Shown here piece after piece: positions 1 to 13,593 of a stretch of 64,000 bases of DNA (within the stretch, counting starts at the first letter, position 1; the number at the start of each line of letters is the position of its first letter). The notes under the pieces are model-generated. The model saw only the letters and a list, made by a program, of their open reading frames with translations. It did not search any database and had not been told where the DNA came from. The DNA comes from Chelonoidis abingdonii (taxonomy: Eukaryota; Chordata; Testudines; Testudinidae), in the NCBI RefSeq assembly GCF_003597395.2, contig NC_133778.1, forward strand, positions 11,518,546 through 11,582,545, in the 5' to 3' direction. The position numbers and the translations under genes were made by a program.

Positions 1-36
1 CATATCCTCAAGGTATTTAGCCTTGTACATATCTGT

Positions 37-212
37 CTCACAGAGCTGGAAGGGACCTTGAAAGGTCATTGAATCCAGCCACCTGCCTTCACAGCAGGAC
101 CAAGTACTGATGGATTTTTGCCCCAGATCCCTAAATGGCCCCCTCAAGGGTTGAACTCACAACCCTGGGTTTAGTAAGCCAGTGCTCAAACCACTGAGCT
201 ATCCCTCTCAGG
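37..212 (-). mobile_element. tRNA-derived SINE with CR1-like tail
   Basis: Read on the minus strand, the right part begins with a tRNA-like head: TAGCTCAGTGGTTTGAGCA matches a pol III A box and GAGTTCAACCC a B box. Next comes a tRNA-unrelated body (the GGGGGCCATTTAGGG block), then a tail related to the CR1 LINE 3' end (GGAAGGGACCTTG...). Turtles are known to carry SINEs whose tails copy CR1, which lets the CR1 machinery mobilise them. This copy keeps a longer body than those at 3331 and 34889. Confidence 0.85.
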
Positions 213-894
213 GAGCCTAGCAGAGGAGATCAGCTCACTGGCAGGTCCTGAGGGTGACTGCTTCTTGGAAGTGATCAGAAGCATGGATGGATTTTACTGT
301 ATCTCCCTGCAGCAATAGCCATTTTTTCATAACTCATGAGCACGACTTGACTGCTAAATTCAGCAGCTTGTTAATTTCCTCCTTTTAAAGTGCAACACAT
401 TTTTTCCCCCAGTACCTGGTCTCTCTGCAAAATGATTTTCCAAAAATCTAAGTTAAAAGTCCCTGTATTGTTTATCAAGCCACAGCTAAACTGGCTGGGG
501 ACGAGAGACAGGGTCAGTTCCTTCAGCCCTTTTTCACACCCAGCAGCTCTTTACTCTGCGAGGTGTCCCACTGAAATCGATAGGGACGATTCAATGCAAG
601 TCGCCGTATGAGAGTCTGGCCTTTAGAAAACGCTTAACCAGCATAGCCTGGGATATAGCTATGTCTAGTTTAATTAATAATATTTTGCATGTGTAGTGCT
701 GTACATGTTCCAAGCACTGTACAAACATTAACTACAGTGATTTATCTGTAATTAATTAGAGTAACTACTAATTAGGGTAAATAACAGTGAATCTCTGTAG
801 GTACCAAATTGATTTTGTGAACTGAAAGCAAATTATTACGCTGATTAGATGGCATCAAGTTTAAAGTGGTACCACAAGGGGAGTGATAGCAGTG
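213..894. other. anonymous non-coding DNA
   Basis: No exon or well-preserved repeat is recognised. Around 690-740 the text resembles a worn SINE tail (AAGCACTGTACAAACATTAA), too degraded to assign. Confidence 0.4.
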
Positions 895-1072
895 GGGTTA
901 AAGGAAAGGACCAGGGGTCAGGACGGTGGTGTTCACAGCACGACCATAACTTTTCAGCGTGACCTTGGGCAGTCATGTGGCCCCCTCTGTGCCTCAGTTT
1001 CCCCATCTGTAAAATGGGGATCATGCTATTGACCTCCTTTGAAAGCACTTTAAGAACTGGGTATTTGATTAT
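895..1072 (+). mobile_element. MIR/CORE-type SINE fragment
   Basis: The core and 3' part of an ancient amniote SINE are recognisable: TGACCTTGGGCAGTCA, then CTGTGCCTCAGTTTCCCC, ATCTGTAAAATGGGGATCAT and a worn tail. The tRNA-like head is not clear. It is an old, inactive copy. Confidence 0.8.
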
Positions 1073-3330
1073 TTTCCGTAATGTCTATTAAGGGGATCCG
1101 AGAGCCTTGGCTGGCAGTCGCTAGAGAAATGCCAAGGACTATTACCATTTTGGGACCAGTCAAGCTCTCGCTATCACAGTATAAGACATGTGGAGCAAAG
1201 CTAGTGTCTTGTGTAACTCGCCGTCCTATTGCTAGAGTTACTGGCTTTCAATTCACGGATCCAGATACTAACTTTGTTGCACCTGAGGACATAAATGTGT
1301 AGGCTAGAGCTGAAAAGGCACAACAGCTCATACAAGTTCAGAAGCCAAATAAACGAATGTTCAAGAGAAGGCTGAAGGAAAGTGCAGCAGCTGGTATAAC
1401 TCAGTGTTACTCGATTAACATCAGTGCCAGTTTACACCAGCTAGGATCTGGCGGTTTAACCTACTCTGCCAGAATCCAGGAACTCCTCAGCTATTTGCAG
1501 CCACCAAGTGAGTTCCTGCAGTCTCTTCTGCACAGCTTTACTGGAGCAACCCCCGCCCCCGGAGATCCCCGAGACTGTGCAGTCCTCCTGGAACTGGAGG
1601 AAAGTGATGAGCTGACATGTACTTTAGGGGGCACAAGTGGCAGAGTAAAATACACCAAAAACATTTGTTTTGCAGGTTAACACACTTTATATTTAACAAA
1701 ATAATTTTTAATAATATATTTTTTACACATCAAATATTGTTGCTAGAACCCCATATTTTTACAGTCAAGTTTGGGGTTTTTGTCCCATTCATTTTTCAGG
1801 CACACTGTTGTTTAGTGTGTTTTGAAATTGGCTAGTCATTGACCAAGTAAATAGGATGGTCTGTTATTTAACAGTAGCAGTGTACATGGACCACATTCTC
1901 AGTGGGTGTAAATCGTAGCTGACTTCAACAGCGCTATGCTGAATTCTGGCAGCTGTGAATCTGGCCCCAATAAAACTCAAATGGGGAGGAAATAAGAATA
2001 CAGAGGCAACAGGATGGTTGCAGACACAGGATTTGATTCTCCTACCATTGACGCCGAAGTGAGCCAGCCCTCAGCTGGTTTACATCAACATGGCTCCATT
2101 GATTTCAGAGGAACTGTGCTAATTTAAAGCTGCCGAGGAGCCATCCCCAAGAGTTTGCCATGGAGCAGTTTTGGGGCCCAAAGTCTTAACAAAAAAACCA
2201 TAAATAAAAAAGCAACCAATGGTTCAAAAGCCAAGACCTGGTTATAACAGAACTGTAAAGTGGTATCACTGCTTTGAGAAGGTCTGTCACAGTATTGGGT
2301 TACATCTTCAGGAAGATGAACAAACAGGTGTCAGGGCTACAAAGCCTGAAAGTAAATAGCTTGCAGTCAGATGCCAGGAAAAGACACTCTTTGGCTGCTA
2401 ACAAAGACCATGGTGCTGCCCTCCTCCAGCAGTGCTGGTAGCTGCGTTCTGAAGATGGCTTCTCTGTGTATGCACCCTTTGCCCTTGTACATCCTTGCCA
2501 TAGTTCTTGGTGTGCTTATCCTCCTTTGATGCAGAATTATTACATCTTGGTGTCCCAGTTGCATGTTCACTTTCCGTTCTCTTGAGGACACTGTAGCTGC
2601 TTAATAATGGATACATCATGGCTCTACTAAAGGTTTCCTTTGTGTTTCCACCCCAGCCACATCATTTATTTTTTATTCCCATGAATGTAAATTTCAAAGC
2701 TGGCACTAGGCTACCTTACTGCAAAGGAAACCATGTCGCTCCGTGCACAGAAAGCCTGGACTGCCGCTACTGTGTGTGGGCATGAATCAATCACGCAGGG
2801 ATGCTCATGAATGATTCAAGAGTGCATATTATCTATGAATGGCCACCACCGCAAAGTTCCAACCTTGGTGCAGGCTGGTGCTCTGCAGAAGGGGCTCTTG
2901 CTGGACTGCAGGATGGCAAAGCTATTTGTACCGCAAGGAAACCAGTTTACTCAAGGAGTTTGAGGGCCAACTCCTCACCACGTTCATTTTAGGAAAGGCT
3001 CTTGCTGAAACGAACTGCTATTAGGAGGGAAGACTTGTAACGTCTGGGGGAGATGTTCTGACCCTCTGTCTCATGCTGAGACCTTACTTCGTGAATGGAC
3101 CCATTGGCTTCAACTGAGCTACACCAGGAGGAAGGTATGACTCTGCATGGAGATGAAGTTAATAGTCTGGTCTTGTATGAGAAGTGCTATTGTAAATCCT
3201 AGGAACTGTGTCTTTGCAGGCCTAGTTCATTGGTAGCCCATCACACCAGTCTGAGTCTTGGCCAGTTTCCACTGAAGTCAATGGGAAGAGTCCCAAGATG
3301 AGCTCCATGTAGGGATCAGACATTTCTTAG
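1073..3330. other. non-coding flank downstream of VWC2L
   Basis: No gene is recognised. Short open frames at 1081-1302, 1357-1680 and 2367-2619 match no family I know and lack exon-like borders. Around 1395-1450 and 2035-2130 there are degraded pieces of the TTTACACCAGCT...GGATCTGG fold-back repeat described at 57481. Part of this stretch may be VWC2L 3' UTR. Confidence 0.35.
2665..2677 (-). promoter_or_regulatory. possible polyadenylation hexamers downstream of VWC2L
   Basis: Two overlapping-range AATAAA hexamers on the minus strand (2665-2670 and 2672-2677) lie about 2.4 kb beyond the VWC2L stop. A 3' UTR of that length is plausible for a neural gene, but the hexamer is common in A/T-rich DNA. 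Transcript reads would be needed to choose among this pair, the ATTAAA at 5045-5050 and others. Confidence 0.15.
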
Positions 3331-3498
3331 AATCATAGAATATCAGAGTTGGAAGGGACCTCAGCAGGTCATCTAGTCCAACCTCCTGCTCAAAGCAGGA
3401 CCAATCCCCAACTAAATCCCCAAATGGCCCCCTCAAGGATTGCACTCATAACCCTGGTTTTAGCGGGCCACTGCTCAAACCACTGAACAATACCTCTC
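3331..3498 (-). mobile_element. tRNA-derived SINE with CR1-like tail
   Basis: The left end is a CR1-type tail (TCATAGAATATCAGAGTTGG, AAGGGACCTCAGCAGG, CTAGTCCAACCTCCTGC). The right end is the tRNA-like head in reverse, ending in the complement of an A box (TGCTCAAACCACTGAACAAT). The body is shorter than in the copy at 37. Mutations in the A-box region mark it as an old, silent copy. Confidence 0.87.
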
Positions 3499-5078
3499 CC
3501 CAAAACTTGATCATTTGCTCTTGGGCTGCTAGGGTCTAGGAGTGTCTGAGGTGGGAGAAGCATGTTCATCTCCTGAGAGTGATATTACAGATGGGTTCCT
3601 TGGCCATCATGGTTACAGGCCTTGGGGGATGGCGAGAAAGTGAAGGGCTCATTAGGAGTGTTCTCAGGAAACAAGACCTTATCCACTGTCCATAGGAGAG
3701 GAGAACACACACTGCCACAGCTCACACCATGTATGTTAGTAAGGGCACAGGTTTAGCTTGCTCTGTGAATAACCAGTTGTCCATATCACTATTTCTGCTG
3801 GTGCTCCAGGGCAGTTTTGTGATTTTAATTCATAAAAAAAAATCTCCAGAAAACAGCTGCAGAAATCTCACTGGGGGCTGGTCAGAGATGCATTCAGATT
3901 TGCAATTGCAATAGCAATAGAAACAGTGGGCCAAATGTTTGGTCTCACTGCGGTCAAGTGAAATTTCCCCATTGACCTGAGTGAGATGAGGGTTTGGCGC
4001 AGAGTGCTGATGGCACAGTGACAAGGTAAATGCAGATGTAGCTCAGGGAAGCTGCATGTTGAAACCAAATCAGAGGGCTAGTGTCAATGCTGATTATATT
4101 CACAATGGGTCTGCGCATGTTGACCCAACTGTTCATGCTAGCAGAAGCCACAAAGAGCCAAACTAATCGCTGGTGTAAGGCAGCACAGGTACACCAGGAA
4201 TGTACGTGTATCCAAAGTGATTACAAACAGTCCAAAGCAAAGAGCTTGATCAATGCTGGTGACAAATGGGGCACATTTTCAACCTTGGCTGAAAACCTAG
4301 TGTGTGTCGTTTTCCAAGTTATTTTGGTTCGTGTTTCCCCACCACGTTCATCGGTATCAAAGGAGTTACATCCACCAGATGTTATCCGGCATCGTTTGTG
4401 ATTTGATTGACAGTTTTCATGTATCGGTGATGATTATTGTGTAGATTTCTTCAACTTGGATTGTCCCCACTTGGTGGAGAAAGCATAACACAGACAGTGT
4501 GTTTCTAGCGCATGGTCGATCCCTCTTTCTGTGTGCATCTAGTCCGACCTTTCTGCAGTTTACAGTCCAGGTTGATTTCTTCCATCTATTCATCCCTCCA
4601 CCTCCTCTCTCTTCTTTAGCATCATTAAACATCAAAAAGTATTCATTCTTGTTTAACCCATAACCTTATTACCCAGAAGACCCTGTCTGGGAGAAAGTTT
4701 AGGAAGATGCAAAAAATAAAATAAAATATCACAACAGCAAAAATGCAATTCACACTGTAGGAAGTGATAGATAAGCTACAAGTTAATTGGCAGGTTGGAG
4801 GCATTATGAGTGCAGGAATCTGTGCAGGTGTTTTCCCTTCCAAAACCTCAGCTACTGAGTCCCCATCAAGCAAAAGCAGATTAGATATCTAGCTACTGGA
4901 TATATATTCTGTATACGAAGTGTGAGAGAACTTTCCTGTTAGCAAAATATTCACTTTTGTTAACCCTAAAAGGTTTTGCTGGTGACCCTAGCGCAGCTGG
5001 CAGGAGGTTTAACATGTGCAGTATAGAAGCCATTACATTTGTCTTTTAATAGACTCATCATTGGTCTGGATTTTGCCT
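3499..5078. other. VWC2L 3' UTR or downstream flank
   Basis: This stretch lies directly beyond the VWC2L stop. It contains no recognised repeat or second gene. It may hold the VWC2L 3' UTR, whose end cannot be fixed from sequence alone. Confidence 0.35.
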
Positions 5079-7191
<2,113 letters not shown>

Positions 7192-7335
7192 TAGGGTGAC
7201 CAGACAGCATGTGAGAGAGATTGGGACGGGGTATGTGTGTGTGTGTGGGGAGGGCGGGGGGTAATAGAAGCCTATATAAGAAAAAGACCCAAAAATCAGG
7301 ACTGTCCCTATAAAATCGAGAGTTTGGTCATTCTA
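7192..7335 (+). mobile_element. hAT-like MITE (TAGGGTGACCAGA family)
   Basis: The element begins TAGGGTGACCAGA and ends in a worn version of the inverted terminus (GGTCATTCTA). The interior carries the family block GTAATAGAAGCCTATATAAG and a small TG expansion. Flanks GCTGCATT and GCTACTTT match at 6 of 8 bases, consistent with a decayed 8-bp target duplication. It cannot code for a transposase. Confidence 0.8.
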
Positions 7336-7572
7336 GCTACTTTATTGGGGCTCCACTGTGGTAGGTGCTATTCACACACATTAGTAAGAAACAGGCCCTG
7401 TCCAAATAAGCGGGCAGTCTAAACAGACAAGCCAGATGATGGATGGGGAGGGAAATGACTTGCCCAAGGTCACAGAGTAAATCAGTGGCAGAGCTGGGTC
7501 CAACACCCAGGCTTCCTGACGCCTCGAACAGTATCCACTGGACCTCCTGCCTTTCTTGGTCAAACCTTTGGA
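7336..7572 (-). mobile_element. MIR/CORE-type SINE
   Basis: The complement of the SINE core is clear at 7455-7520 (TGACTTGCCCAAGGTCACAG, GTGGCAGAGCTGGGTCC, ACACCCAGGC). The tail block lies to the left (GTAAGAAACAGGCCCTGTCC, AGTCTAAACAGACAAG). The same tail recurs at 8860, 32940 and 50970, so this is one SINE family rather than a chance match. Confidence 0.8.
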
Positions 7573-8711
7573 AACCGAAGGAAGTTTTTAAGTGTACATG
7601 TACACAGACAGACCCAAGCACACACTGGAAATGCTCTTCAAGTTTCTTGTGTTTTGAAAGATTAGCTGTTTGCATGACATTCCCTGCGACTATTGGTGGA
7701 ACTGGCAATCTGTCCCAAACCTAAGTATACAAACACTGCATATATTGCAGTGGTCAGCTACTTGAAAGGTTCCCTCCATTCAATGGACAACAGAAATATT
7801 TCCATACGTATGAATTCAATAAAATAACCTCTCAAGTGACTCCCAGTTAGGTCCTGTGCTTTAACCTCACTACATAGGCAGAAGTACAGTTCAAAACTTT
7901 CTTCTCCCCCTCCCTTCACAAATCCATTTGCAGGGATAATGTTTGTGGCATCGCATTAACCAAAGGGAGGGTGGTGAACTTCACACATTTATCTTAAATT
8001 TGCCCAGGAGTCTCGCCTGAAAACTAGAGCAATTATGGGCACAGCAAGACGTCTGGGCACTCTAAATTATAGAGGAGTCTAAATCAGAGGGTCAATCCAT
8101 TTAATGGGAAGGAGGTGAAATGCACTATGTAGCTTGGTAGGACTTACTGGTCTGTGCCTGTCACAGGCATGACTGGGAATGGGGTGGTCTGGCGTCATAC
8201 CAAAGAGGTTTGCATTTTACAGCATCAGAAAACTATTTCTTTCCCCTCATTAACTTTATTAGTGCCAGGACTTTATAGTACACTTCTCAGCGCTCACAGG
8301 TTTAAGTACAACAGGCCACAGATTTGACACTGCTGGTCTTAACTACCCAGAAGTAATTTAGATCGTTGTCAAGCAGAATAATTGGTATTTCTTGGCTATT
8401 ATTCACATTTAAGTCATCCCTCCCTTTAAAAAGTGCTGCTATAAATTTAGATCAGCTTTGTCTCAGCTTTGCCTGTCCACGCTAATAGAGTCACAATAAA
8501 TGCATATGAATGAGAAACCTCTGATGACTTTCGCACTAGCATTTGGAGCCGTTACATACATCCAGTATCTGCTACTTTACTATCGTCCACTTTCATACTA
8601 ACAGGAACCACTTCCTTGTAATCTATAGGTTAGTGCATTTGTCTTTGTTACCCAATTGCCTGGCAGACTGTGGTGTACTAAGGTCTAGCCAAGGTGCTCA
8701 AAAGTCGGGAG
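7573..8711. other. anonymous intronic DNA
   Basis: No exon, RNA gene or preserved repeat is recognised. The base composition is A/T-rich and unremarkable. Confidence 0.4.
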
Positions 8712-8980
8712 AGGAAGGAAGCTCTTGTGGTTAAGGCATGGGGTTGGGACTCAGGAGATCTGCATTCAGTTTTTGGCTCTGTTGCTGACTTTGGGCAGGC
8801 CATTTCATCTCTGTCCCTCAGGTCCCCATCTGCAAAATGGGAATAATCATTTGTGTCCTGTGTATTTAGACTATCAGCTTCTCAGGGCAAAAGTGTCTCT
8901 TACTAGGTGTTTGTCCAGCGCCCTGCCCGCTGCATTCCCAATCTTAGCCAGAACCTCTGGGCGATCATATAAATAATGGA
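8712..8980 (+). mobile_element. MIR/CORE-type SINE, near full length
   Basis: The tRNA-like head is at about 8725-8785 (TGTGGTTAAGGCATGGGGTTGGG, then TCTGCATTCAG). The core follows (TTGGCTCTGTTGCTGAC, CCATCTGCAAAATGGGAATAAT) and then the family tail (CTATCAGCTTCTCAGGGC, GTGTCTCTTACTAGGTGTTTG). It is the most complete copy of this SINE in the window. Confidence 0.82.
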
Positions 8981-9509
8981 TAATTAAAATAATCCTGTCG
9001 TTACCATGTGGTGCTAACGTTGTAGCAAACAACTGTGACCTTTAAATGGCCCTCCAGGATCTCCTCACTAGTCCTTTTAAAGGAGTGCTGTGCCTGTACT
9101 GCTACTCTGTGTGCCACAGCTTTAAGGAACAAGGCAGAGAAGCGTGAGTGCAGTAGCATGAGAAGCGTATTGCCTCGGAGTAATTCCTTAAGGTGGAATC
9201 AAGCATCGGCTGCATGGGCCCTGGTTGACAAAAGGGTACAGCTAGTCCTCCAGAAAGACCCACAAGAGCAAGGAAGGGGCTTCATGTGATCTCAGGCGTG
9301 TTTGAAAAGAGCAGGACCGGTCCTTCTGCAAGAAAGTGCGGGCAGCGCCAAATCCATGCACGGTGTGATTCCAGCCAAGATGAACACCTCAAAAAAGGAG
9401 CCAGCTGAAATTGAGGCACCTGCAGTGGGTCCCCAGCAGATACCAGCACAGGTTTGGGGGCCTGTGTCTTTGGAGGACACTGGTGCTTGTGGGATATAGT
9501 AATGATCAA
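8981..9509. other. anonymous intronic DNA
   Basis: No feature is recognised. Overlapping short frames on both strands at 9280-9800 have no family match. Confidence 0.4.
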
Positions 9510-9581
9510 GGGCCTGATCCAAAGACCATTGAACTTATTGGGCATCTTTCCATTGAGTTCAGGGGACTTTGGATCAGGCCC
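9510..9581. repeat. 72-bp fold-back repeat
   Basis: The left arm GGGCCTGATCCAAAGACCATT pairs with the right arm ending GACTTTGGATCAGGCCC. The arms are about 26 bases each around a short loop. The same GCCTGATCCAAAG/CTTTGGATCAGGC layout occurs near 30497 and, more worn, near 24613, 37070 and 38630, so it is an interspersed MITE-like family. Confidence 0.8.
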
Positions 9582-10049
9582 CAGTTGGTTGTAGTTAAGG
9601 CTGAGAGTGCATATCAGCAATATACAATAAAATATGGTACATAGATATTGAAAATATCCCCACACCAAGTGTGACCACCCCAGGAAATTCAGAGCCATAG
9701 TTAAGCTTAGAAGAAATCCCAACATGTTAAGGTAACATGCAGTTAGGGCACCCAAACCAGCTGAACTCTGCCCCCTAGGGATGCCATGCAATAGCCACAG
9801 GATTATGATTAATGCATTTTAATATTTGTAATCCAAGATTAGAGTCCCCCTGCACCCCATGGTGTCACTACAGGAAAAAGAGTTAAGGTTGTTTGAATGC
9901 CTTAACTGAGCATTTCCTTTACTCCAAAGGGGCCTCTTTGAAGCACATGGCATTTCTATGGCTGTGTATGTGTTTGGGCCCTATAGCTCTTTGTCCCCAT
10001 CTAGTGGCTGGAACATGTAACACTTCCAATGGGAGTAGTGGGGGCAAAA
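9582..10049. other. anonymous intronic DNA
   Basis: No exon is recognised. The part near 9960-10040 may be a worn CR1 segment leading into the clear CR1 3' end that follows. Confidence 0.35.
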
Positions 10050-11000
10050 AACATATCTGGCTTTAAGACTGAGCTTGATAAGTTTATGGAGGGGATGGTA
10101 TGATGGGATAGCCTAGTTTTGGCAATTAATTTGGCAATTGATCTTTGATTAACAACAGGTAAGTATGCCCAGAGGTCTGTGATGGGATGTTAGATGGGGT
10201 GGGATCTGAGTTACTACAGAGAATTCTTTCCTGGGTGCTGGCTGGTGAGTCTTGCCCACATGCTCAGGGTTTAGCTGATCNNNNNNNNNNNNNNNNNNNN
10301 NNNNNNNNNNNNNNNNNNNNNNNNNNNNNNNNNNNNNNNNNNNNNNNNNNNNNNNNNNNNNNNNNNNNNNNNNNNNNNNNNNNNNNNNNNNNNNNNNNNN
10401 NNNNNNNNNNNNNNNNNNNNNNNNNNNNNNNNNNNNNNNNNNNNNNNNNNNNNNNNNNNNNNNNNNNNNNNNNNNNNNNNNNNNNNNNNNNNNNNNNNNN
10501 NNNNNNNNNNNNNNNNNNNNNNNNNNNNNNNNNNNNNNNNNNNNNNNNNNNNNNNNNNNNNNNNNNNNNNNNNNNNNNNNNNNNNNNNNNNNNNNNNNNN
10601 NNNNNNNNNNNNNNNNNNNNNNNNNNNNNNNNNNNNNNNNNNNNNNNNNNNNNNNNNNNNNNNNNNNNNNNNNNNNNNNNNNNNNNNNNNNNNNNNNNNN
10701 NNNNNNNNNNNNNNNNNNNNNNNNNNNNNNNNNNNNNNNNNNNNNNNNNNNNNNNNNNNNNNNNNNNNNNNNNNNNNNNNTTTCGCCTTCCTCTGCAGCA
10801 TGGGGCACGGGTCACTTGCTGGTGGATTCTCTGCAGCTTGGGGTCTTCAAACCACAATTTTGAGGACTTCAATAACTCAGTCATGGGTTAGGGGTTTGTT
10901 ACAGAAGTGGATGGGTAAGATTCTGTGGCCTGCATTGTGCAGGAGGTCAGACTAGATGATCATAATGGTCCCTTCTGACCTTAGAGTCTATGAGTCTATC
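10050..11000 (+). mobile_element. CR1 LINE 3' end, interrupted by an assembly gap
   Basis: Left of the gap the sequence encodes worn CR1 ORF2 C-terminal text (KTELDKFMEGM) and 3' UTR. Right of the gap it continues with TTTCGCCTTCCTCTGCAGCA and ends with the CR1 3' block GACTAGATGATCATAATGG, CCCTTCTGACCTTAGAGTCT and TATGAGTCTAT, the usual short terminal reiteration. Both flanks belong to one CR1 copy. Confidence 0.85.
10281..10780. other. assembly gap (500 N)
   Basis: Exactly 500 unknown bases. The round number suggests a placeholder rather than a measured length. Open frames crossing it are artefacts. Confidence 0.97.
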
Positions 11001-13463
11001 TCAATCTCAATTTATGAGTCTGCTGCTACCATCCATCTAAAAAACTTTCGTTCCAGACACTCATGCTTTTAAGATCCAGAGGTTCTGGGTTTAATCTCTA
11101 TACCCGACCCAGGGCAGTGTTATAATTGATGTAGGTAGATCTCTCTCTCTCTTTCTTCCCCTCCTTCCTGATAAGCCAGAAAAGACATCAACAACAGAAA
11201 ACAACGACACTCGGATTCCCTTTTAACAACCACAATGCTGCACTATCTAGATAATGCTAATTGCAATTTGCATTCTGCTGTTTTCATTTTTTATAAAATA
11301 AGGGGTTTGCTCTCCAGAAGCAGGACCAAATAGCACTCTCTCTCTCTCTGACCCCCCCGCCCCCGCCCCATGCTTCTTGATTTTAATGGGAGTTGCACAT
11401 ACAGGACTTGGCTCTCTTCTCACTCACATTGATTATGGACTCCAGCAGTGTCACCTCTGATTTATACCAGCTTGAGCAGAGAATCAGGCCTGGTCTGAGA
11501 GGACAGACTTTGGCCTGCAATTTTTCTTAAAAAAAATAAAAAACACTCAGTATCAGCAAACATATTGTATGTAACATACTGCGGTAGGTTGGCTTAAACC
11601 TTGTTTAAACTGTGGAGTGTGTCCTCCCTCCTCACTGAAAACAGCTGTAAGAGACAGCTGGCACCTGAGACAAAGAGGGTGTGAGAGCCCACCCAGAAAT
11701 CTGAACTATGTATGTGAGGGAGTGAGGGAGGGAGGGAGATAGCCTGAGAAGGGTCAGAAGATGCACAGCATAGAGAAGCTGGCTAAAAGAAAGTTGGGGC
11801 TGTAAGCAAAGAAACCATCTCCTCTTTTTGGTTCCTCCTGTGTTCAGGGAAACAAGACTTTGTATATTCTTTGTTGACAAACAAGAGTGCACCACACTTT
11901 GTCATCACTTTCTCCACCCAATGGGAAATGCCGACAAGATCTCAAATTCTGGCTAGTCGCTCACGGTAACAACAACATATATAATGAACAACAGCATGGT
12001 ACATAAAAGTACAATGCAAAAGGCAAGATCGTGGCAAAAACTACCCCAATAAGTCTCCTGCCTAGTACATGAATGTCACTCATCCAATGCTGAATATTCA
12101 AAACATAATTTTGAACACTATTTTAAATGTATTTTATCAATTTCAACTCCGGTGATTTACATGCTAATAAATCTGATCCTAAATGAGTATGTTTGATATT
12201 CATGAAAAGATCATTTTTTCATTCACACGGGACCTCTGCTTGATAGATTCTGAGAACCATTACTGGGCCTTTCTGAAAGCTCTAGTAAATGAGTTTTGCC
12301 ACAGCATAAACAGGACAGATTATAAACCCAATGTCTATATTTCTTCCACAGCCTGTTGAAGTAATTGTTTCTTCACACAGTAGGCTTACAGACTTCTGCG
12401 TGGGACTGAACCGAACTGCAGTCTGTGATGTTCATAACAGATTTTAATTCTCTGCTTCATGAAATCTGAGACATGTTGTTGTGGTATGACACCGAGAACA
12501 GACTTTCCCATCAGGTAAACTCATTTGCTTCTATTTAAAGTCCCAGGTCAAACACACTTAGAATGCCAATAATTGCAGCTAGTTGCATTTAAAGTTGAAC
12601 TAAGAACCTGTACCTCTTCAGAACAACAGTCTGTTTGCCTGCCAGACTCTTAACAACAAACAGATTCCAAAACAGTCACCAGTTCGGGGCAAGGGTTATC
12701 CACCCCCCAGAGTACAGAGAAAATACCTTTTCATTAAAATTTAAACAAAAAGCTTCCTCTGGAGCTGAGGGTGGCAAGGAAGGGGGAAGAACGTTTTCTC
12801 AATTGCTGCCCTAAGGCTGCCTGTTAATCATTTTATTTGAAAATTCAATAGCGCCACAACTCCCACACACAGGAGAGACAGAGGGATTGCCTGGCACTTA
12901 AGGATGTAAGATTTATAGCACCAGGCTCCAATTAACTCTGCTGAATGCGTGAGGAGGAATGCAGCCAAGCTGTGCTGGGGAAGGGGGAGGGAGCTCGGCT
13001 CTTTTAGCACCAAGAGGTTTGACAGGCTGAGGGAATCCTCCACCTGTCAGCAGCTAGCACAGACTGCATCCGCTGACCCTGCTTGTCTGTCTCTAGCAGG
13101 GCCCAGGTTGGGAATTCTGTGTCTTCCTGCAACGGATTTTGGCGGCGTCCGTGGCACTAACACACAGCAGGGCCAGATGACACTATCAAAGAGCTGCCAA
13201 GCTGCAGAACCAGGCTGGAAGGAGAGATGCATTCAGTGCTGGAGGGGGATTCTTCAAGGCCAGAGGGAGGGCTGGATTAGGTCTCCTGCTTTGCTTTCTC
13301 CTTCCACACCATCCTGCCTGTCTGCCCCATTCCTTGCCCCACCACTCTGCTGCTGCTGAGAGAGAGCCGCCCACCTCCGACCCCGGTGATGGTCAGTGCT
13401 CCTCTCTGCCTGGTAGGCAGGGCCAGAGCCAGGGCAGGGGCCCTCGGCGTTCCACACAGCAGC
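11001..13463. other. anonymous intronic DNA with short CT microsatellites
   Basis: Short CT runs occur at about 11139-11154 and 11335-11350. The rest shows no exon or clear repeat. From about 12950 the GC content rises, but CpG stays scarce, so it is not a CpG island. Confidence 0.4.
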
Positions 13464-13593
13464 TAGGGTGACCAGATGTCCTGATTTTATAGGGACAGTC
13501 CTGATATTTGGGACCTTTTCTTATATAGGCTCCTATTACCCCCCTCCCCCCATCCCAGTCCCGATTTTTCACACTTGCTGTCTTGTCACTCTA
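13464..13593 (-). mobile_element. hAT-like MITE with perfect 8-bp target duplication
   Basis: Starts TAGGGTGACCAGATGTCC and ends TTGTCACTCTA. It is flanked on both sides by ACAGCAGC (13456-13463 and 13594-13601), an exact 8-bp duplication typical of hAT transposition. The interior matches the copies at 7192, 29401 and 35152. There is no coding capacity. Confidence 0.9.

Noticed and set aside
1081..1302. Possible small exon or protein at 1081-1302
   Set aside because: The frame matches no family I recognise, has no splice-site context, and is short enough to occur by chance.
3437..3498. A functional tRNA gene on the minus strand
   Set aside because: The A and B boxes belong to a SINE head. 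The cloverleaf is not maintained and the body continues into a CR1-like tail. The same applies at 37-212 and 34889-35054.
7229..7246. TG microsatellite as a separate feature
   Set aside because: It is very short and sits inside the MITE at 7192-7335, so it is a small internal expansion.
10149..10891. Open frames of 176 to 234 codons across 10.2-10.9 kb
   Set aside because: They run through the 500-N gap and exist only because unknown bases contain no stop codons.
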